Source: Lachnospiraceae bacterium
Lineage (GTDB): Bacteria; Bacillota; Clostridia; Lachnospirales; Lachnospiraceae
NCBI GenBank assembly: GCA_015057165.1
Contig: SVEY01000007.1
Span: forward strand, 51,537 to 115,536
Direction: 5' to 3'
Length of the DNA: 64,000 nt
The position numbers and the translations under genes were made by a program. A model generated the notes under the pieces. The model searched no databases and had not been told where the DNA came from. It worked only from the letters and a program-made list of their open reading frames with translations. Below are positions 18,067 through 28,403 of the stretch, piece after piece (position 1 is the first letter of the stretch; each line of letters opens with the position of its first letter).

Positions 18067-18545
18067 GGTAAAATCAATTCCCTTTCATCCTTATGACCTG
18101 CCTGCATTACTGTTCCGTGATCCTTATACTTTTTAAGAATAAAATTAGTCTTAGTACTTAGAATAGACTCTAGTGGAGAAAGCTTTGCTGATACAAATTC
18201 AGATACTTCTCTAAGAGTTTTTCCTTCAATAATAACCATAAAGTCAAAGCCACCAGATATAAGATACAAAGCGTTTACTTCAGGATAATGATAAATATGT
18301 TCTGCCACCTTATCAAATCCCATTCCTCTTTGAGGAGTTACTCTTACTTCAATAAGAGCCGTAACTTTCTCAACTCCTACCTTATCCCAATTAATAAGAG
18401 TATGATAGCCACATATTATATGTTCATTTTCCATTTCTTCAAGACAATTAAGCACGCTTGCCTCATCTGCATCCACAAGTACAGCCAGGTCATGTATATC
18501 TATTCGGCTATTCTTTTCGATGTAATTAAGTATCTTTTCCCTCAT
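18063..18545 (-). CDS. Lrp/AsnC family transcriptional regulator
   Basis: N-terminal HTH plus RAM-like domain (VTALIEVRVTPQRGMGFDKVAEHI...YLISGGFDFMVIIEG). Confidence 0.85.
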   Translation of the reverse strand: MREKILNYIEKNSRIDIHDLAVLVDADEASVLNCLEEMENEHIICGYHTLINWDKVGVEKVTALIEVRVTPQRGMGFDKVAEHIYHYPEVNALYLISGGFDFMVIIEGKTLREVSEFVSAKLSPLESILSTKTNFILKKYKDHGTVMQAGHKDERELILP

Positions 18546-19537
18546 TAGTCTCTTCCTCCAATCACCTGATACAATTCATCCTTCTGTGGTGTCTCTAAAA
18601 ACCTTATTTCATCGTTATTGATCAATCTTCTATCGTTAGAATCAGTTGCTTTTCCTATAATGGTAGCATCAATTCCCTGCTCTGATAATGCATTTACAAT
18701 ATCCTTACCATCTTTACCTGCTACTAAAAGGGAACCAGATGATATTAATTTATATGGATTAATTCCATAGAATTCACATATCTCTATTGTTTCCTGTCTA
18801 ACCTTAATCTTCTTAAGGTCAATATCAAGGCCAACATTAGAAGCTTCTGCTATCTCCCATAGGGCTCCGAATATTCCACCTTCAGTAACATCATGCATAG
18901 ATGATGCTAATTCCTTTACAGCTCTAGCATCCTCTACTATTAATATTTCTTTATCAAAATTTACTGCCTTATCTATCATTTCTTTATTGAAATGATTAAC
19001 TAACTCAGAATATTTCTCTTTTGCAATAATACTAGTTCCTTCAAGTCCAATTGCCTTAGTCATTACAATATCCATACCTGGCTTAATGGCACCAGTATTA
19101 AGCAGCTTATTCTCTTTTACTTTTCCAACACCTGTTATGGAAATAAGCGGCTGATTAACAACTCTTGTAACCTCTGTATGCCCTCCCATAACCTGAATGT
19201 TCAATTCATGACACACGTCATATACATCAGACATTATTTCTCTTAATTCTTCTTCAAGAGATTTGTCTGGAAGAAGTATGGTAAGCATTATCCCAAAGGG
19301 CTCAGCTCCAGAACAAGCAATATCATTAACAGTAATATATACAGATAATTTGCCAATATCCTTTGCTGTTCCTGTAATAGGATCAGTTGAAATAACTAGC
19401 GCTTCATCTTCTGCTAATTTAAGCGCAGCACAGTCTTCACCAACTCCCGCTCCTATTAATACTTCTTTTCTAACATTATTAGTTTTTTTCAGAACTGCAC
19501 GTTTAAGTACATTTTCTGGTAATTTTCCCACTTTCAT
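18545..19537 (-). CDS. AIR synthase-related protein (HypE/ThiL-like)
   Basis: GAGVGEDCAALKL, STDPITGTAKDIGKLSVYITVNDIACSGAEP, MGGHTEVT, HDVTEGGIFGALWE. Confidence 0.85.
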   Translation of the reverse strand: MKVGKLPENVLKRAVLKKTNNVRKEVLIGAGVGEDCAALKLAEDEALVISTDPITGTAKDIGKLSVYITVNDIACSGAEPFGIMLTILLPDKSLEEELREIMSDVYDVCHELNIQVMGGHTEVTRVVNQPLISITGVGKVKENKLLNTGAIKPGMDIVMTKAIGLEGTSIIAKEKYSELVNHFNKEMIDKAVNFDKEILIVEDARAVKELASSMHDVTEGGIFGALWEIAEASNVGLDIDLKKIKVRQETIEICEFYGINPYKLISSGSLLVAGKDGKDIVNALSEQGIDATIIGKATDSNDRRLINNDEIRFLETPQKDELYQVIGGRD

Positions 19538-19551
19538 ATTATATCATACCA

Positions 19552-19581
19552 TAAAAGACTGCTCAAATTACGAGCAGTCTT
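19552..19581 (-). terminator. Hairpin terminator downstream of the VanW-family gene
   Basis: AAGACTGCTC-N7-GAGCAGTCTT followed by T-rich tract on minus strand. Confidence 0.75.
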
Positions 19582-19611
19582 ATCCTTTTAATATTATAAT
19601 CTCTTTATCGA

Positions 19612-21210
19612 CTATTGTGCCGGAGTAGCTGCCTCAGGCTGTGCTGCTTCAGGTTGTGCTGGGTCAGCAGCGGGAGTAGCCGCAGGTTGTGGTGCACCAG
19701 ACACTGCTGCTTTAACTGTTGCTTCATCATTTGTTGCTATGGCCGAATCAATTGCTGCTTTTCCTTCAGGTGATAGCCCGGCTGTTCCAATTGAATATAT
19801 GGTATTACCTGGCTTGTATGTACTATTATTAAATACATTTCTGCTCTGTTCTTGTCCATTTACAGTAACAACCTTCCAAAGTCTCGCTGTGTATCCAGTA
19901 TGAGCACTTTGTTCTTTCTTAATTGTTCCAGCCGGTAATTCAGGCGAATACTTAAATGACACTCCTGCATCGGTCTGAGATGTTACTTCACTGACAAAGT
20001 CAATTTTTCTATTAGAATCTCTAGTCTCTTTACCATATACATTGAAATAAATCTTGCCACCTTCACAATATCCTTCAATGTAGATTGGTGTGCTTTGATT
20101 GTTCTTGAACTTAAAATCAAGTATTCCTTCAGCAATAGCTGCATCTGCAGATGGCGGAACATAAGTAACTATCATGGAGTGATTATTACGCTGTACAATC
20201 TCAAGCTCAGCTCTAATAACTGCATTATATAGAGTTGATGACACCTGACATATTCCTCCACCGTATGACTCAACAGTCGTTCCATTTTCATAAGAACCTG
20301 CAAGTTCATATCCATTTTCTGCTGTAAAAGGAACTACAGCATCAGTAACAGAGAATGTCTCTCCAGGATAAAGAATTGAACCATTTATCTTAGAACATCC
20401 ATTTTTAACATTTTTAGATCTTCCAGCTGCCGAAGAAGAAAAATCAGTATTGAAACTTCCTAAGCAATCTTTTACAGAAGATAGTTCTTCCTGACTTCCA
20501 ATAGGATCCTTGGTCTCTACAACTAAGTCAATCTGACTACTATTACCATTCCATCCCTTACTAATATAATCTGCAATTCTATCCGCAGATTGATTAACAT
20601 CAACTATCTTCCCCTGAGTTCCTGGCACATATTGAAATGTTCCATTCTCTCTTTTCAAACCATTATTAACAACTTTCGTATCTAGGTATACCTTATTCTT
20701 CTCAAGATACTTAGCTACAGAAGCATTCTTTGCAGTAAGAGATACTTTGAAATCCTTACCCTTGCCGGACTCCAAATCCTTAGAGGCTTTATATCTGTAT
20801 AAAGGATTACCCTCATTTCCATAATTAGCAGCTCTTTCTGCTACATCAGAATTCTTAACACACAGATCCAAGTCTTTACCTGTTGCATCTACAGACTTAT
20901 CTCCAGCCACAAGTTTAAATACTGTGCTTTTTGAGTCACCTAAAGAAGCATCTACTGTCTTTGTAGCTTTTGTAACACTTTGTCCTGATACATCTTTTCC
21001 TTCAATTGTTATACCCTTAGGGATTGTTTTCTCATCGTTAGTTGAATTCTCTGTATTAGATTTGCCTGTTGAATTAGATGTTGTATCACTTGTAGTATTA
21101 GTTGCATTAGCCGCTGACGCTTCAAAGCTCACAAAAACTGCCATAGAAAGTGCCACAACGGATATTGCCAATACTATACTCTTACTAATCTTATTCATAA
21201 GTACCCTCAT
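19612..21210 (-). CDS. VanW family exported protein with Pro/Ala-rich C-terminus
   Basis: FSFTDAV-like GETFSVTDAVVPFTAENGYELAGSY, GGGICQVSSTLYNAVIRAELEIVQRNNHS; signal peptide. Confidence 0.9.
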   Translation of the reverse strand: MRVLMNKISKSIVLAISVVALSMAVFVSFEASAANATNTTSDTTSNSTGKSNTENSTNDEKTIPKGITIEGKDVSGQSVTKATKTVDASLGDSKSTVFKLVAGDKSVDATGKDLDLCVKNSDVAERAANYGNEGNPLYRYKASKDLESGKGKDFKVSLTAKNASVAKYLEKNKVYLDTKVVNNGLKRENGTFQYVPGTQGKIVDVNQSADRIADYISKGWNGNSSQIDLVVETKDPIGSQEELSSVKDCLGSFNTDFSSSAAGRSKNVKNGCSKINGSILYPGETFSVTDAVVPFTAENGYELAGSYENGTTVESYGGGICQVSSTLYNAVIRAELEIVQRNNHSMIVTYVPPSADAAIAEGILDFKFKNNQSTPIYIEGYCEGGKIYFNVYGKETRDSNRKIDFVSEVTSQTDAGVSFKYSPELPAGTIKKEQSAHTGYTARLWKVVTVNGQEQSRNVFNNSTYKPGNTIYSIGTAGLSPEGKAAIDSAIATNDEATVKAAVSGAPQPAATPAADPAQPEAAQPEAATPAQ

Positions 21211-21348
21211 AATCTCTACTTACATATCTCAAAATATGTTATAATAATTTCACTTGTATTTTACACCTTAATTATTATATCAGATTCATTACACATTTTT
21301 TGACTTTTTTTATATAAAATATACGTAGTTTATGGAAAGGATGCACAA

Positions 21349-21984
21349 ATGTTATTTCCTATTTTAGGCATAGTATTAGTCGGCATGATAGCCCTGGCTT
21401 TAAGATATAGATATCTTAATAAAAAAATCGACAACGATAATGATGATTTTTACGAGAGAGAAAGAAGAGCAAATTCTACTCCCACAAAAGACATTTCCAA
21501 TTTGAAGTTTCTAGAAATACCATTAGATAAATTTCCTATTGGTGAAATTGATGATCCAGAAGTTATAGAAATTGAAAATAGGCTCTCGGACCTTTCTTCT
21601 AAAGAAATTCTCAATCTCACAGGAAAGACAAATACTGATTTAAAAGAAGAATATGGTGTGACGAATTTCGAAAAAATGCAACAATATGGCGAAAACTTCA
21701 ACGACCTTACAATTGCACTAGTAGATTATGGCAACGAATTAATGCTAAGGAACAGATACGATGACGCAATTAAAGTCTTAGAATATGGAATAGCAATAAA
21801 AACTGACGTAAGCAAAAATTACACATTGTTAGGCGATTGTTACAGCACAAAAGGTCAGATTAGGAAAATCCAATTCCTTCGTGAACAGGCAGAGCATTTT
21901 GAAGGTATTATGAAAGATAGCATATTAAGACATTTAGATAAATTACTAGCTTCATCTGAAAGCTTAGAAGATTTCGAAGAATAA
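21349..21984 (+). CDS. Membrane-anchored TPR-like hypothetical protein
   Basis: N-terminal TM helix; DAIKVLEYGIAIKTDVSKNYTLLGDCYSTKGQ TPR-like. Confidence 0.55.
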   Translation: MLFPILGIVLVGMIALALRYRYLNKKIDNDNDDFYERERRANSTPTKDISNLKFLEIPLDKFPIGEIDDPEVIEIENRLSDLSSKEILNLTGKTNTDLKEEYGVTNFEKMQQYGENFNDLTIALVDYGNELMLRNRYDDAIKVLEYGIAIKTDVSKNYTLLGDCYSTKGQIRKIQFLREQAEHFEGIMKDSILRHLDKLLASSESLEDFEE

Positions 21985-21988
21985 AAAG

Positions 21989-22025
21989 AGCGTAAGCTTG
22001 CAAATTACAAGCTTACGCTTTATTT
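21989..22025. terminator. Bidirectional terminator between convergent genes
   Basis: AGCGTAAGCTTG-N7-CAAGCTTACGCT flanked by A- and T-rich runs. Confidence 0.8.
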
Positions 22026-23005
22026 TAGTATTTTTTAAGAATAGCTTTTATATAATCTTTGTATTCATCTCTTACATCTTTAGGACCTTCAATATAAGCT
22101 TTATCCCCTAATCCTGATAGCCATCCAAAGAATTGAGGACTAACTTCTAATTCTATTGTTACCCTGGCTTCATTTCCTTTTTCTATTATATCTATATCAT
22201 ATCCAAATCTGTCAATAAAGACTCCTACAATAGAATTATCACATACAATTTTTACATTTCTAGTCTCACCTTGATACATACCAAAAGAATTTCTAGCAAT
22301 TGCTGCTATTTTTTTACGATCAATGCCAGCAATCCCTTCTCTTTCCTCATCAATTTCTTCAACCGAATCCATCTTGTCTACTCTGTAATATCTAATATCT
22401 TCTCTTTTATCAGAATATGCCACTAGGTAATAATTTTCGTCAAACCACATAAGACAAGCCGGACTTACAATAATATGCTCCCCATCATATCTATATTCTT
22501 TTTCCTTCTTCGCATTCCATCTATAATACCTAAAGGATATTTTACTATTATTATCAATACATCTATAAATTGTATCAATAGCATAGAATGTTTTCTCTCC
22601 TCGTCCCTGATTTCTATTAGGCACTACAACCTGTCTTGAAAGTTCACGGGCATCATATACATTTCCAAGACCTGCTATTCTGTCTACCAAATCCTTCGCC
22701 TTCTTCTCACTAATAAAACGCGATGAAGAAATAGCATCAACGAGTAATTTAAGCTCCGCAAGTTCAAAGCTTTTATCAGCAATATAATATCCGCCCTTAT
22801 ACTCTTCAGACTTCTCTATATCTAATCCATACTCAAGAAGAATACTGATATCCGAATAAATACTTTTTCTCTCTGCTTCTATACCCATATCGCTTAATCT
22901 ATCTATTATCTCATTAGCATTAAGCGGATGATTCTCATCTGTCTCATTTAAAAGAATATTCATAACATATAGAAGTTTTAGCTTTTGACCTGATTTATTA
23001 GCCAT
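22025..23005 (-). CDS. WYL domain transcriptional regulator (HTH_11-type)
   Basis: N-terminal winged helix, FRYYRWNAKKEKEYR...PACLMWFDENYYLVAYSD...YRVDKM. Confidence 0.85.
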   Translation of the reverse strand: MANKSGQKLKLLYVMNILLNETDENHPLNANEIIDRLSDMGIEAERKSIYSDISILLEYGLDIEKSEEYKGGYYIADKSFELAELKLLVDAISSSRFISEKKAKDLVDRIAGLGNVYDARELSRQVVVPNRNQGRGEKTFYAIDTIYRCIDNNSKISFRYYRWNAKKEKEYRYDGEHIIVSPACLMWFDENYYLVAYSDKREDIRYYRVDKMDSVEEIDEEREGIAGIDRKKIAAIARNSFGMYQGETRNVKIVCDNSIVGVFIDRFGYDIDIIEKGNEARVTIELEVSPQFFGWLSGLGDKAYIEGPKDVRDEYKDYIKAILKKY

Positions 23006-23028
23006 AACTTTCCCCCTTTGTCAATAAT

Positions 23029-23880
23029 TTAATCTTCAGCAATGAATAATACTCCCAGTGTTCCGTATCCACAGTGACTAGCTACAGTTGCCCCTGCATG
23101 TGTTATACATATTTCATCAAATTTATTAAGACTTTCAATATATCCTCTTACAGCGTCTTCTATTTCCTTTGCTACACCTGTAAAAGTGATAAATACTCTT
23201 GTAGAATCAGCTTTAAGAATTGCCTCTTCCATGTCTTTTGCATATTCTAGTACTACTCTGTTATATTTTCCTCTATACTTCTTTCCAACCTGCATTGCTC
23301 CATCTACTACTTCTATTCTAGGATGAAGCTTAAGGGCAGATCCTGCAAAGGCTGCTGCTCCAGAACATCTTCCTCCACGATGAAGATAAGTAAGGGTGTC
23401 AACTACGAAGCTTGCTCTTACTTTAGGTATTAATTCATCAATGCCCTTTAATATATCTTCTCTTGACATATTCTTTTGTGCCATCTCTGCAGCTTTACAT
23501 ACAAGAAGTCCTATTCCTGTTGATAAATTCTTTGAATCCACTACACTTATTTTATCTTCTGCTTCTATTTCCTCGGCCGCAATTCTCATTACATTTCCAG
23601 AAGTTGACATTGATTGTGATATTGAAAATGCAATTATCTCATCACCAGCATTTATTACAGGCTGAAATAAAGATGTAGCATCTTCTACAGAAGGTGCAGA
23701 AGTCTTGGGTGTAGTTTTATTGTCATCTGACCATTTGAATAATTCATCTAAAGTAATATCCACTCCATCTTTATATTCTTTTTCACCTAATAATACATGA
23801 AGCGGAAGAATTAATACATTAAATCTTTTCACAAGCTCAGGTGATAAATCACATGTACTGTCTGCTACTATTCTAACCAT
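23029..23880 (-). CDS. DegV family fatty-acid-binding protein
   Basis: IVADSTCDLSPEL, PKTSAPSVED, DSKNLSTGIGLLV, DTLTYLHRGGRCS. Confidence 0.92.
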   Translation of the reverse strand: MVRIVADSTCDLSPELVKRFNVLILPLHVLLGEKEYKDGVDITLDELFKWSDDNKTTPKTSAPSVEDATSLFQPVINAGDEIIAFSISQSMSTSGNVMRIAAEEIEAEDKISVVDSKNLSTGIGLLVCKAAEMAQKNMSREDILKGIDELIPKVRASFVVDTLTYLHRGGRCSGAAAFAGSALKLHPRIEVVDGAMQVGKKYRGKYNRVVLEYAKDMEEAILKADSTRVFITFTGVAKEIEDAVRGYIESLNKFDEICITHAGATVASHCGYGTLGVLFIAED

Positions 23881-23889
23881 CTTGTCCTC

Positions 23890-24522
23890 CTAGCTTTTTC
23901 GACGCCTTTTGTATTTTCGTTTACGTCTTGCGTTCTTGCCATTATTTTTTCTATACTCATTTATCCTATCAGCAATTGTATCGTAATCTCTCTCAAAAAG
24001 TTCCACTAAGAACTGCTTCTGAAGTATATCATGAGATACATTCTTAACTATCTTATCTCCCACAAACTTCTTTGATTTCTGTTTATAGGCCGGCATATCA
24101 TTAATCTCTAGAATATGCGAAAGTTCAAATCTCCATAGAATTTCTATTTTACGATTCCAATCCACATTAGGATTAGTCTGTGGTTCTCTTAAGAAATAAA
24201 AATCCAAACCATCTTGATTCTCTTCTACAGTTATAATTCCCCAATAGTCTGGCACATGTTCTCTGATGTGATTTCCATGGCTGCTACCTACAACAACATA
24301 ATTATAATCATAGTAATAATCGTAGTATTTTACTTGTCTAGATAACCTTGCATAAGTATCAGCGTCGCTCTTAATCTCTATACCATAAATAGCTTCTTCT
24401 GTAATCATAACAGCATCAGCTCTAGCGCCACCTATTATTTTTTCTTCAAATATACGAGACTTTCCATACTTTTCTTCTAAAAGTTCAAATAATGGCTCTC
24501 TTATATCTTTGTCATATAACAT
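23890..24522 (-). CDS. Sce7726 family protein (putative nuclease-like)
   Basis: DIREPLFELLEEKYG...GARADAVMITEEAIYGIEIKSDADTYARLSRQVKYYDYYYDYNYVVVGSSH. Confidence 0.75.
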   Translation of the reverse strand: MLYDKDIREPLFELLEEKYGKSRIFEEKIIGGARADAVMITEEAIYGIEIKSDADTYARLSRQVKYYDYYYDYNYVVVGSSHGNHIREHVPDYWGIITVEENQDGLDFYFLREPQTNPNVDWNRKIEILWRFELSHILEINDMPAYKQKSKKFVGDKIVKNVSHDILQKQFLVELFERDYDTIADRINEYRKNNGKNARRKRKYKRRRKS

Positions 24523-24523
24523 T

Positions 24524-25615
24524 TTATGACTCTGTATTATCTGACTTAACATCAGAAGAATCGTTATCTATCTGTTGCTCTGGCATTGGCTGTTCTGGCA
24601 TTGGCTGTTCTGACATTGGCTGTTCTGGCATTGGCTGTTCTGTCGTTGGCTGTTGGTTAAGCGTAGGATTACTTGATACAAATCCTGTACTTCCACCCAT
24701 CTTAATTGCACGATACAAATTAGCATCAGTAGCAAAATAATATGGATTAACGTAGAATAATCCAAGTATTCCGCATGTAAGTGAATTAAGAATAAACCAT
24801 CCAATAAATGATAGGTCTAAGACAAAAGCATCCCACTTATTACCCATCATCATTTCTTTACTCTTCTTAAAAGCTTCCTGGTGTGTCATACTAGGATTCT
24901 CTGCAATAAGATATGGCATCATTCTATATTCGTACAATTTGATAATTCCCGGAATAATAAACAATAATGACCATAGGAAAACAAATAAGTCTCTTAAGAA
25001 TAATGTTCCAACATTCTTAATATACTGATTCTTAAATCCATTACCAAGATCTTTCAAATCAGCTGGTCTTTCGTAAGCATTTAAGAATAACGACTGACAA
25101 CCAAGAATTATAGGATTAATCAAAAATGCCTTGAATACAAACCCAATGGCTAAGGAAATAATTGATACAATAAGAACTACAATAACAATCATAACAATAG
25201 ACATGCCCATGAATCCATAAGCTGCTTTATTGTTATTCCATGTACCATAATCACCATTAAGGTCCTTATTCATTCCTTTTTCTATCTCTTTTTCGATTTT
25301 GTCTTCTAAATCATCAGCATCATTAATACCATTTATATAAACTGTAGAAATATCTCCATCTTCATCAGTTACCTTCAGATAATCACTCTTATCATTAACT
25401 GTTGCGACAGTCTGATATTCATAATGTCTGTGCTTATTGGAATTCTTACCGCCTAAAAATCCACTAAATCCACCTACAAATCCAGAAATAGTTCCTCCTA
25501 AGCCACCTGATACTATAATAATAATCAAGCCTGCAAGTACCATTTTCCAGTAATTCTCTGAACTAAATGTAAATACTTTCCTTGCCTCTTCTTTTAATTT
25601 TGGTCTACTCCACAT
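24524..25615 (-). CDS. DUF975 family membrane protein with C-terminal EQPMP repeats
   Basis: AENPSMTHQEAFKKSKEMMMGNKWDAFVL; (EQPM[PS])n tail. Confidence 0.8.
   Translation of the reverse strand: MWSRPKLKEEARKVFTFSSENYWKMVLAGLIIIIVSGGLGGTISGFVGGFSGFLGGKNSNKHRHYEYQTVATVNDKSDYLKVTDEDGDISTVYINGINDADDLEDKIEKEIEKGMNKDLNGDYGTWNNNKAAYGFMGMSIVMIVIVVLIVSIISLAIGFVFKAFLINPIILGCQSLFLNAYERPADLKDLGNGFKNQYIKNVGTLFLRDLFVFLWSLLFIIPGIIKLYEYRMMPYLIAENPSMTHQEAFKKSKEMMMGNKWDAFVLDLSFIGWFILNSLTCGILGLFYVNPYYFATDANLYRAIKMGGSTGFVSSNPTLNQQPTTEQPMPEQPMSEQPMPEQPMPEQQIDNDSSDVKSDNTES
24572..24652 (-). repeat. 15-bp in-frame tandem repeat (GAACAGCCAATGCCA), ~5 units
   Basis: Imperfect TGGCTGTTCTGGCAT units on the plus strand, encoding EQPMP/EQPMS. 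Confidence 0.9.
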
Positions 25616-25638
25616 TCAAATCACTCCTTTTTACCATT

Positions 25639-26841
25639 TTAAACAGTAGCCTCTTTTTCAGATTTATCTTTAAATGCTATCTTAAGTAATATTGGTGTTA
25701 TTAAAGTTGTAACAATAACCATGATAACTATAGGGGCAAATAAATCGCCTTCTATAAGTCCAACTTGTTGCCCCTTAGATGCAACAATAAGAGCAACTTC
25801 ACCTCGGCTAACCATTCCTACACCAATCTGTGTGGCTTCTTTCCAACTGAATTTGCTTGCTTTTGCTCCAAGTCCGCATCCAATCAGTTTTGAAATAATA
25901 GCAACAAGAGTCAGAACAATTGCAAATATCCACATATTGACATCCATTCCGGAGAATGTTGCTTTAATACCTATACTTGCAAAGAAAATCATACTGAAGA
26001 AATGATTATTAATTGTCTCAACTCTATGGTCAAGATAATCACTTATCTTAGAATTACAAAGCATAAGACCTGCGAAGTAAGCACCTGTTATATCTGCTAT
26101 TCCAAACAGTTCTTCTGAGCCAAAGGCAAGTATGAAGCAAAATGCCATTCCAAATATTGATGCTCTTCTCTTACCATCTCGTGTAACAAGAAATCCCTCT
26201 GAGAATTTCACAATGATATATAATACAACAAGCGCAACTGCATATATACCAATTTTTATAAATACAGTTCCTATTTCTACGCTTGGATCTGCCATACTCG
26301 TTACTATAGTAAGAACTATAATACCAAGAATATCATCTATTACTGCTGCTCCCAGTATCGTTGTTCCAACAGCTCCTTTCAACTTACCCATTTCACGAAG
26401 CGTCTGAACTGTAATACTAACCGATGTTGCTGTAAGAACAACTCCGACAAATATACACTTAAGAAGTTCTGTATGTTCCATTATATTCTCATGGAAAAAT
26501 AGAGCATAAGATCCGGCGCCAAGACCAAGTGGTACTATAACACCTATTGCAGCAACTATAAATGATGCAAGAGCATTGCTCTTAAGTTCTTTAATATCGG
26601 TTTCAAGTCCCGCACCATACATAAGAAGTACTACACCTACTTCTGCTGCGTACTCTAAGAAAACTCCTCCATCACCTTCAAAACTGACTATTCCTATTAG
26701 TGAGGGGCCAATAATTATACCGGCAATTAATGCTCCCACAACTTCTGGCAAATGTATTTTCTTACATATAATACCTAGTAGTTTTGTAGCAACAAATATT
26801 AATGCTATTTCAAGCAAAAAATAATAATCCATTTTTCTCAC
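25639..26841 (-). CDS. Cation:proton antiporter (CPA2/Kef-type)
   Basis: LPEVVGALIAGIIIGPSLIG, ISITVQTLREMG, VSRGEVALIVASKG. Confidence 0.88.
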   Translation of the reverse strand: MRKMDYYFLLEIALIFVATKLLGIICKKIHLPEVVGALIAGIIIGPSLIGIVSFEGDGGVFLEYAAEVGVVLLMYGAGLETDIKELKSNALASFIVAAIGVIVPLGLGAGSYALFFHENIMEHTELLKCIFVGVVLTATSVSITVQTLREMGKLKGAVGTTILGAAVIDDILGIIVLTIVTSMADPSVEIGTVFIKIGIYAVALVVLYIIVKFSEGFLVTRDGKRRASIFGMAFCFILAFGSEELFGIADITGAYFAGLMLCNSKISDYLDHRVETINNHFFSMIFFASIGIKATFSGMDVNMWIFAIVLTLVAIISKLIGCGLGAKASKFSWKEATQIGVGMVSRGEVALIVASKGQQVGLIEGDLFAPIVIMVIVTTLITPILLKIAFKDKSEKEATV

Positions 26842-26888
26842 TCTCTTTCTTTTATTCCACTTTTTTCATACAACATATAATATATAAC

Positions 26889-26918
26889 AAAAGAGTATAT
26901 TTTTCAATATACTCTTTT
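26889..26918 (-). terminator. Terminator hairpin downstream of murI
   Basis: AAAAGAGTATAT-TTTTCA-ATATACTCTTTT. Confidence 0.7.
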
Positions 26919-26945
26919 CTATATATGTGTCATTATTAGTACATA

Positions 26946-27812
26946 TTATTCCATATTCAACAGCTTATAACACAAATCTATTTTATCCGGGGATTCTATA
27001 CTATTTTGAAATTCAACTTTGCCTTTATCAGTACTATCTGTAAGTATTCCAGCTTCCTCAATACGTCTTTTCATTTCTCTAGCAGTACCTTCGCTTCCAT
27101 CGAAGATCCTGACCCCCGGTCCCAGGATTTGTCTGATTACATCCTGCACAAAAGGATAATGGGTACATCCTAGAACAACTGAATCAATGGTGCCATTCCT
27201 ATAAGGCAATAACAGTTCTTCTAAGAATTTTCTTACCTCAGGTGTCTTTGCTTTACCCTGTTCCACATATTCCATTAGGCCAGGACAGGGAAGTCCATAA
27301 ATAGTTGCCTTATCTTCATACTTCTCAAAGAGTATCCTAAACTTTTCTTCCTTGATCGTCATAGGCGTTGCAAGAACAAGAACTCTAGGATGCCTCTTAT
27401 ATAATGATGCAGGTTTTAGAGCCGGTTCTATTCCAACTAATGGAAGATAAGGGTATTTTTCTCTCAAACACCTTACAGCTGCTGAAGTTGCAGAATTACA
27501 TGCAATAGCACAGGCCTTTACAGGATAAGCCATAAATTCTTCGACTTTATTTATAGTTAGTCTCCTTACTTCTTCTGTACTCTTTGTACCATATGGAGCA
27601 TTCTTAGAGTCACCAAAGTATAAACAGTTCTCATTTGGCATTATTTTAACCATTTCTCTTAGAACGCTTATTCCGCCAACGCCAGAATCAAATACAGCAA
27701 TAGGCTTATGTTTGAGATCAAATTCTTCTTTGTGATTTACTACAAATTCGTATTTCTTCTCAATATCATTTATTTGATTGTACTCATCTAATATCACTTT
27801 ATCAACATCCAT
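26946..27812 (-). CDS. murI: Glutamate racemase
   Basis: IAVFDSGVGGISVLRE, YFGDSKNAPYGTK, CNSATSAA, VLGCTHYPF. Confidence 0.92.
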   Translation of the reverse strand: MDVDKVILDEYNQINDIEKKYEFVVNHKEEFDLKHKPIAVFDSGVGGISVLREMVKIMPNENCLYFGDSKNAPYGTKSTEEVRRLTINKVEEFMAYPVKACAIACNSATSAAVRCLREKYPYLPLVGIEPALKPASLYKRHPRVLVLATPMTIKEEKFRILFEKYEDKATIYGLPCPGLMEYVEQGKAKTPEVRKFLEELLLPYRNGTIDSVVLGCTHYPFVQDVIRQILGPGVRIFDGSEGTAREMKRRIEEAGILTDSTDKGKVEFQNSIESPDKIDLCYKLLNME

Positions 27813-27844
27813 GCTTATAATCCTTCTAATATTAGTTGGATATT

Positions 27845-27874
27845 CAAAAAAGCAAGACCCTTAAGGTCTTGCTT
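27845..27874 (-). terminator. Terminator of the alpha operon (after rplQ)
   Basis: AAGCAAGACC/GGTCTTGCTT hairpin followed by TTTTTT on minus strand. Confidence 0.9.
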
Positions 27875-27884
27875 ACATTATTGA

Positions 27885-28403
27885 TTAAACAAGCTCAAGA
27901 ACTACTTCTAATGCTCCATCACCTTTACGTTGTCCAATCTTGATGATTCTTGTATATCCACCATTGCGGTCAGCATATTTTGGTGCAATCTCATCAAATA
28001 ACTTATTAGGCATATCTACCTTCTTCATCTTCTTTCCTTCACCTTCTTGTACAGGATAAAGAACCTTTAACATCTCTCTACGAGCATGTAATCTGGAAGG
28101 TTGATCCTTCTTAATAGTCTTGTCTACTGTATCATATACAGTTACTTTTTTACCATCTACAACTTCTTTAACACGTCTGCCAGTCTTGTCTTTACGAGCA
28201 ACCTTAGCCTGAACTGTTACTTCTTCGAAGTTATCCTTCTCTTTAACTGCAAGTGCGATTAAACCATCTGCAATCTTAGATACTTCCTTAGCCTTAGCCT
28301 CTGTTGTAACAATTCTTCCATGATATAGAAGTTGTGTTACCTGACCACGAAGTAAAGCCTTTCTTTGTGATGATGTTCTACTTAATTTTCTATACTTTGC
28401 CAT
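27885..28403 (-). CDS. rplQ: 50S ribosomal protein L17
   Basis: [37 protein letters not shown]; 172 aa. Confidence 0.95.
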   Translation of the reverse strand: MAKYRKLSRTSSQRKALLRGQVTQLLYHGRIVTTEAKAKEVSKIADGLIALAVKEKDNFEEVTVQAKVARKDKTGRRVKEVVDGKKVTVYDTVDKTIKKDQPSRLHARREMLKVLYPVQEGEGKKMKKVDMPNKLFDEIAPKYADRNGGYTRIIKIGQRKGDGALEVVLELV

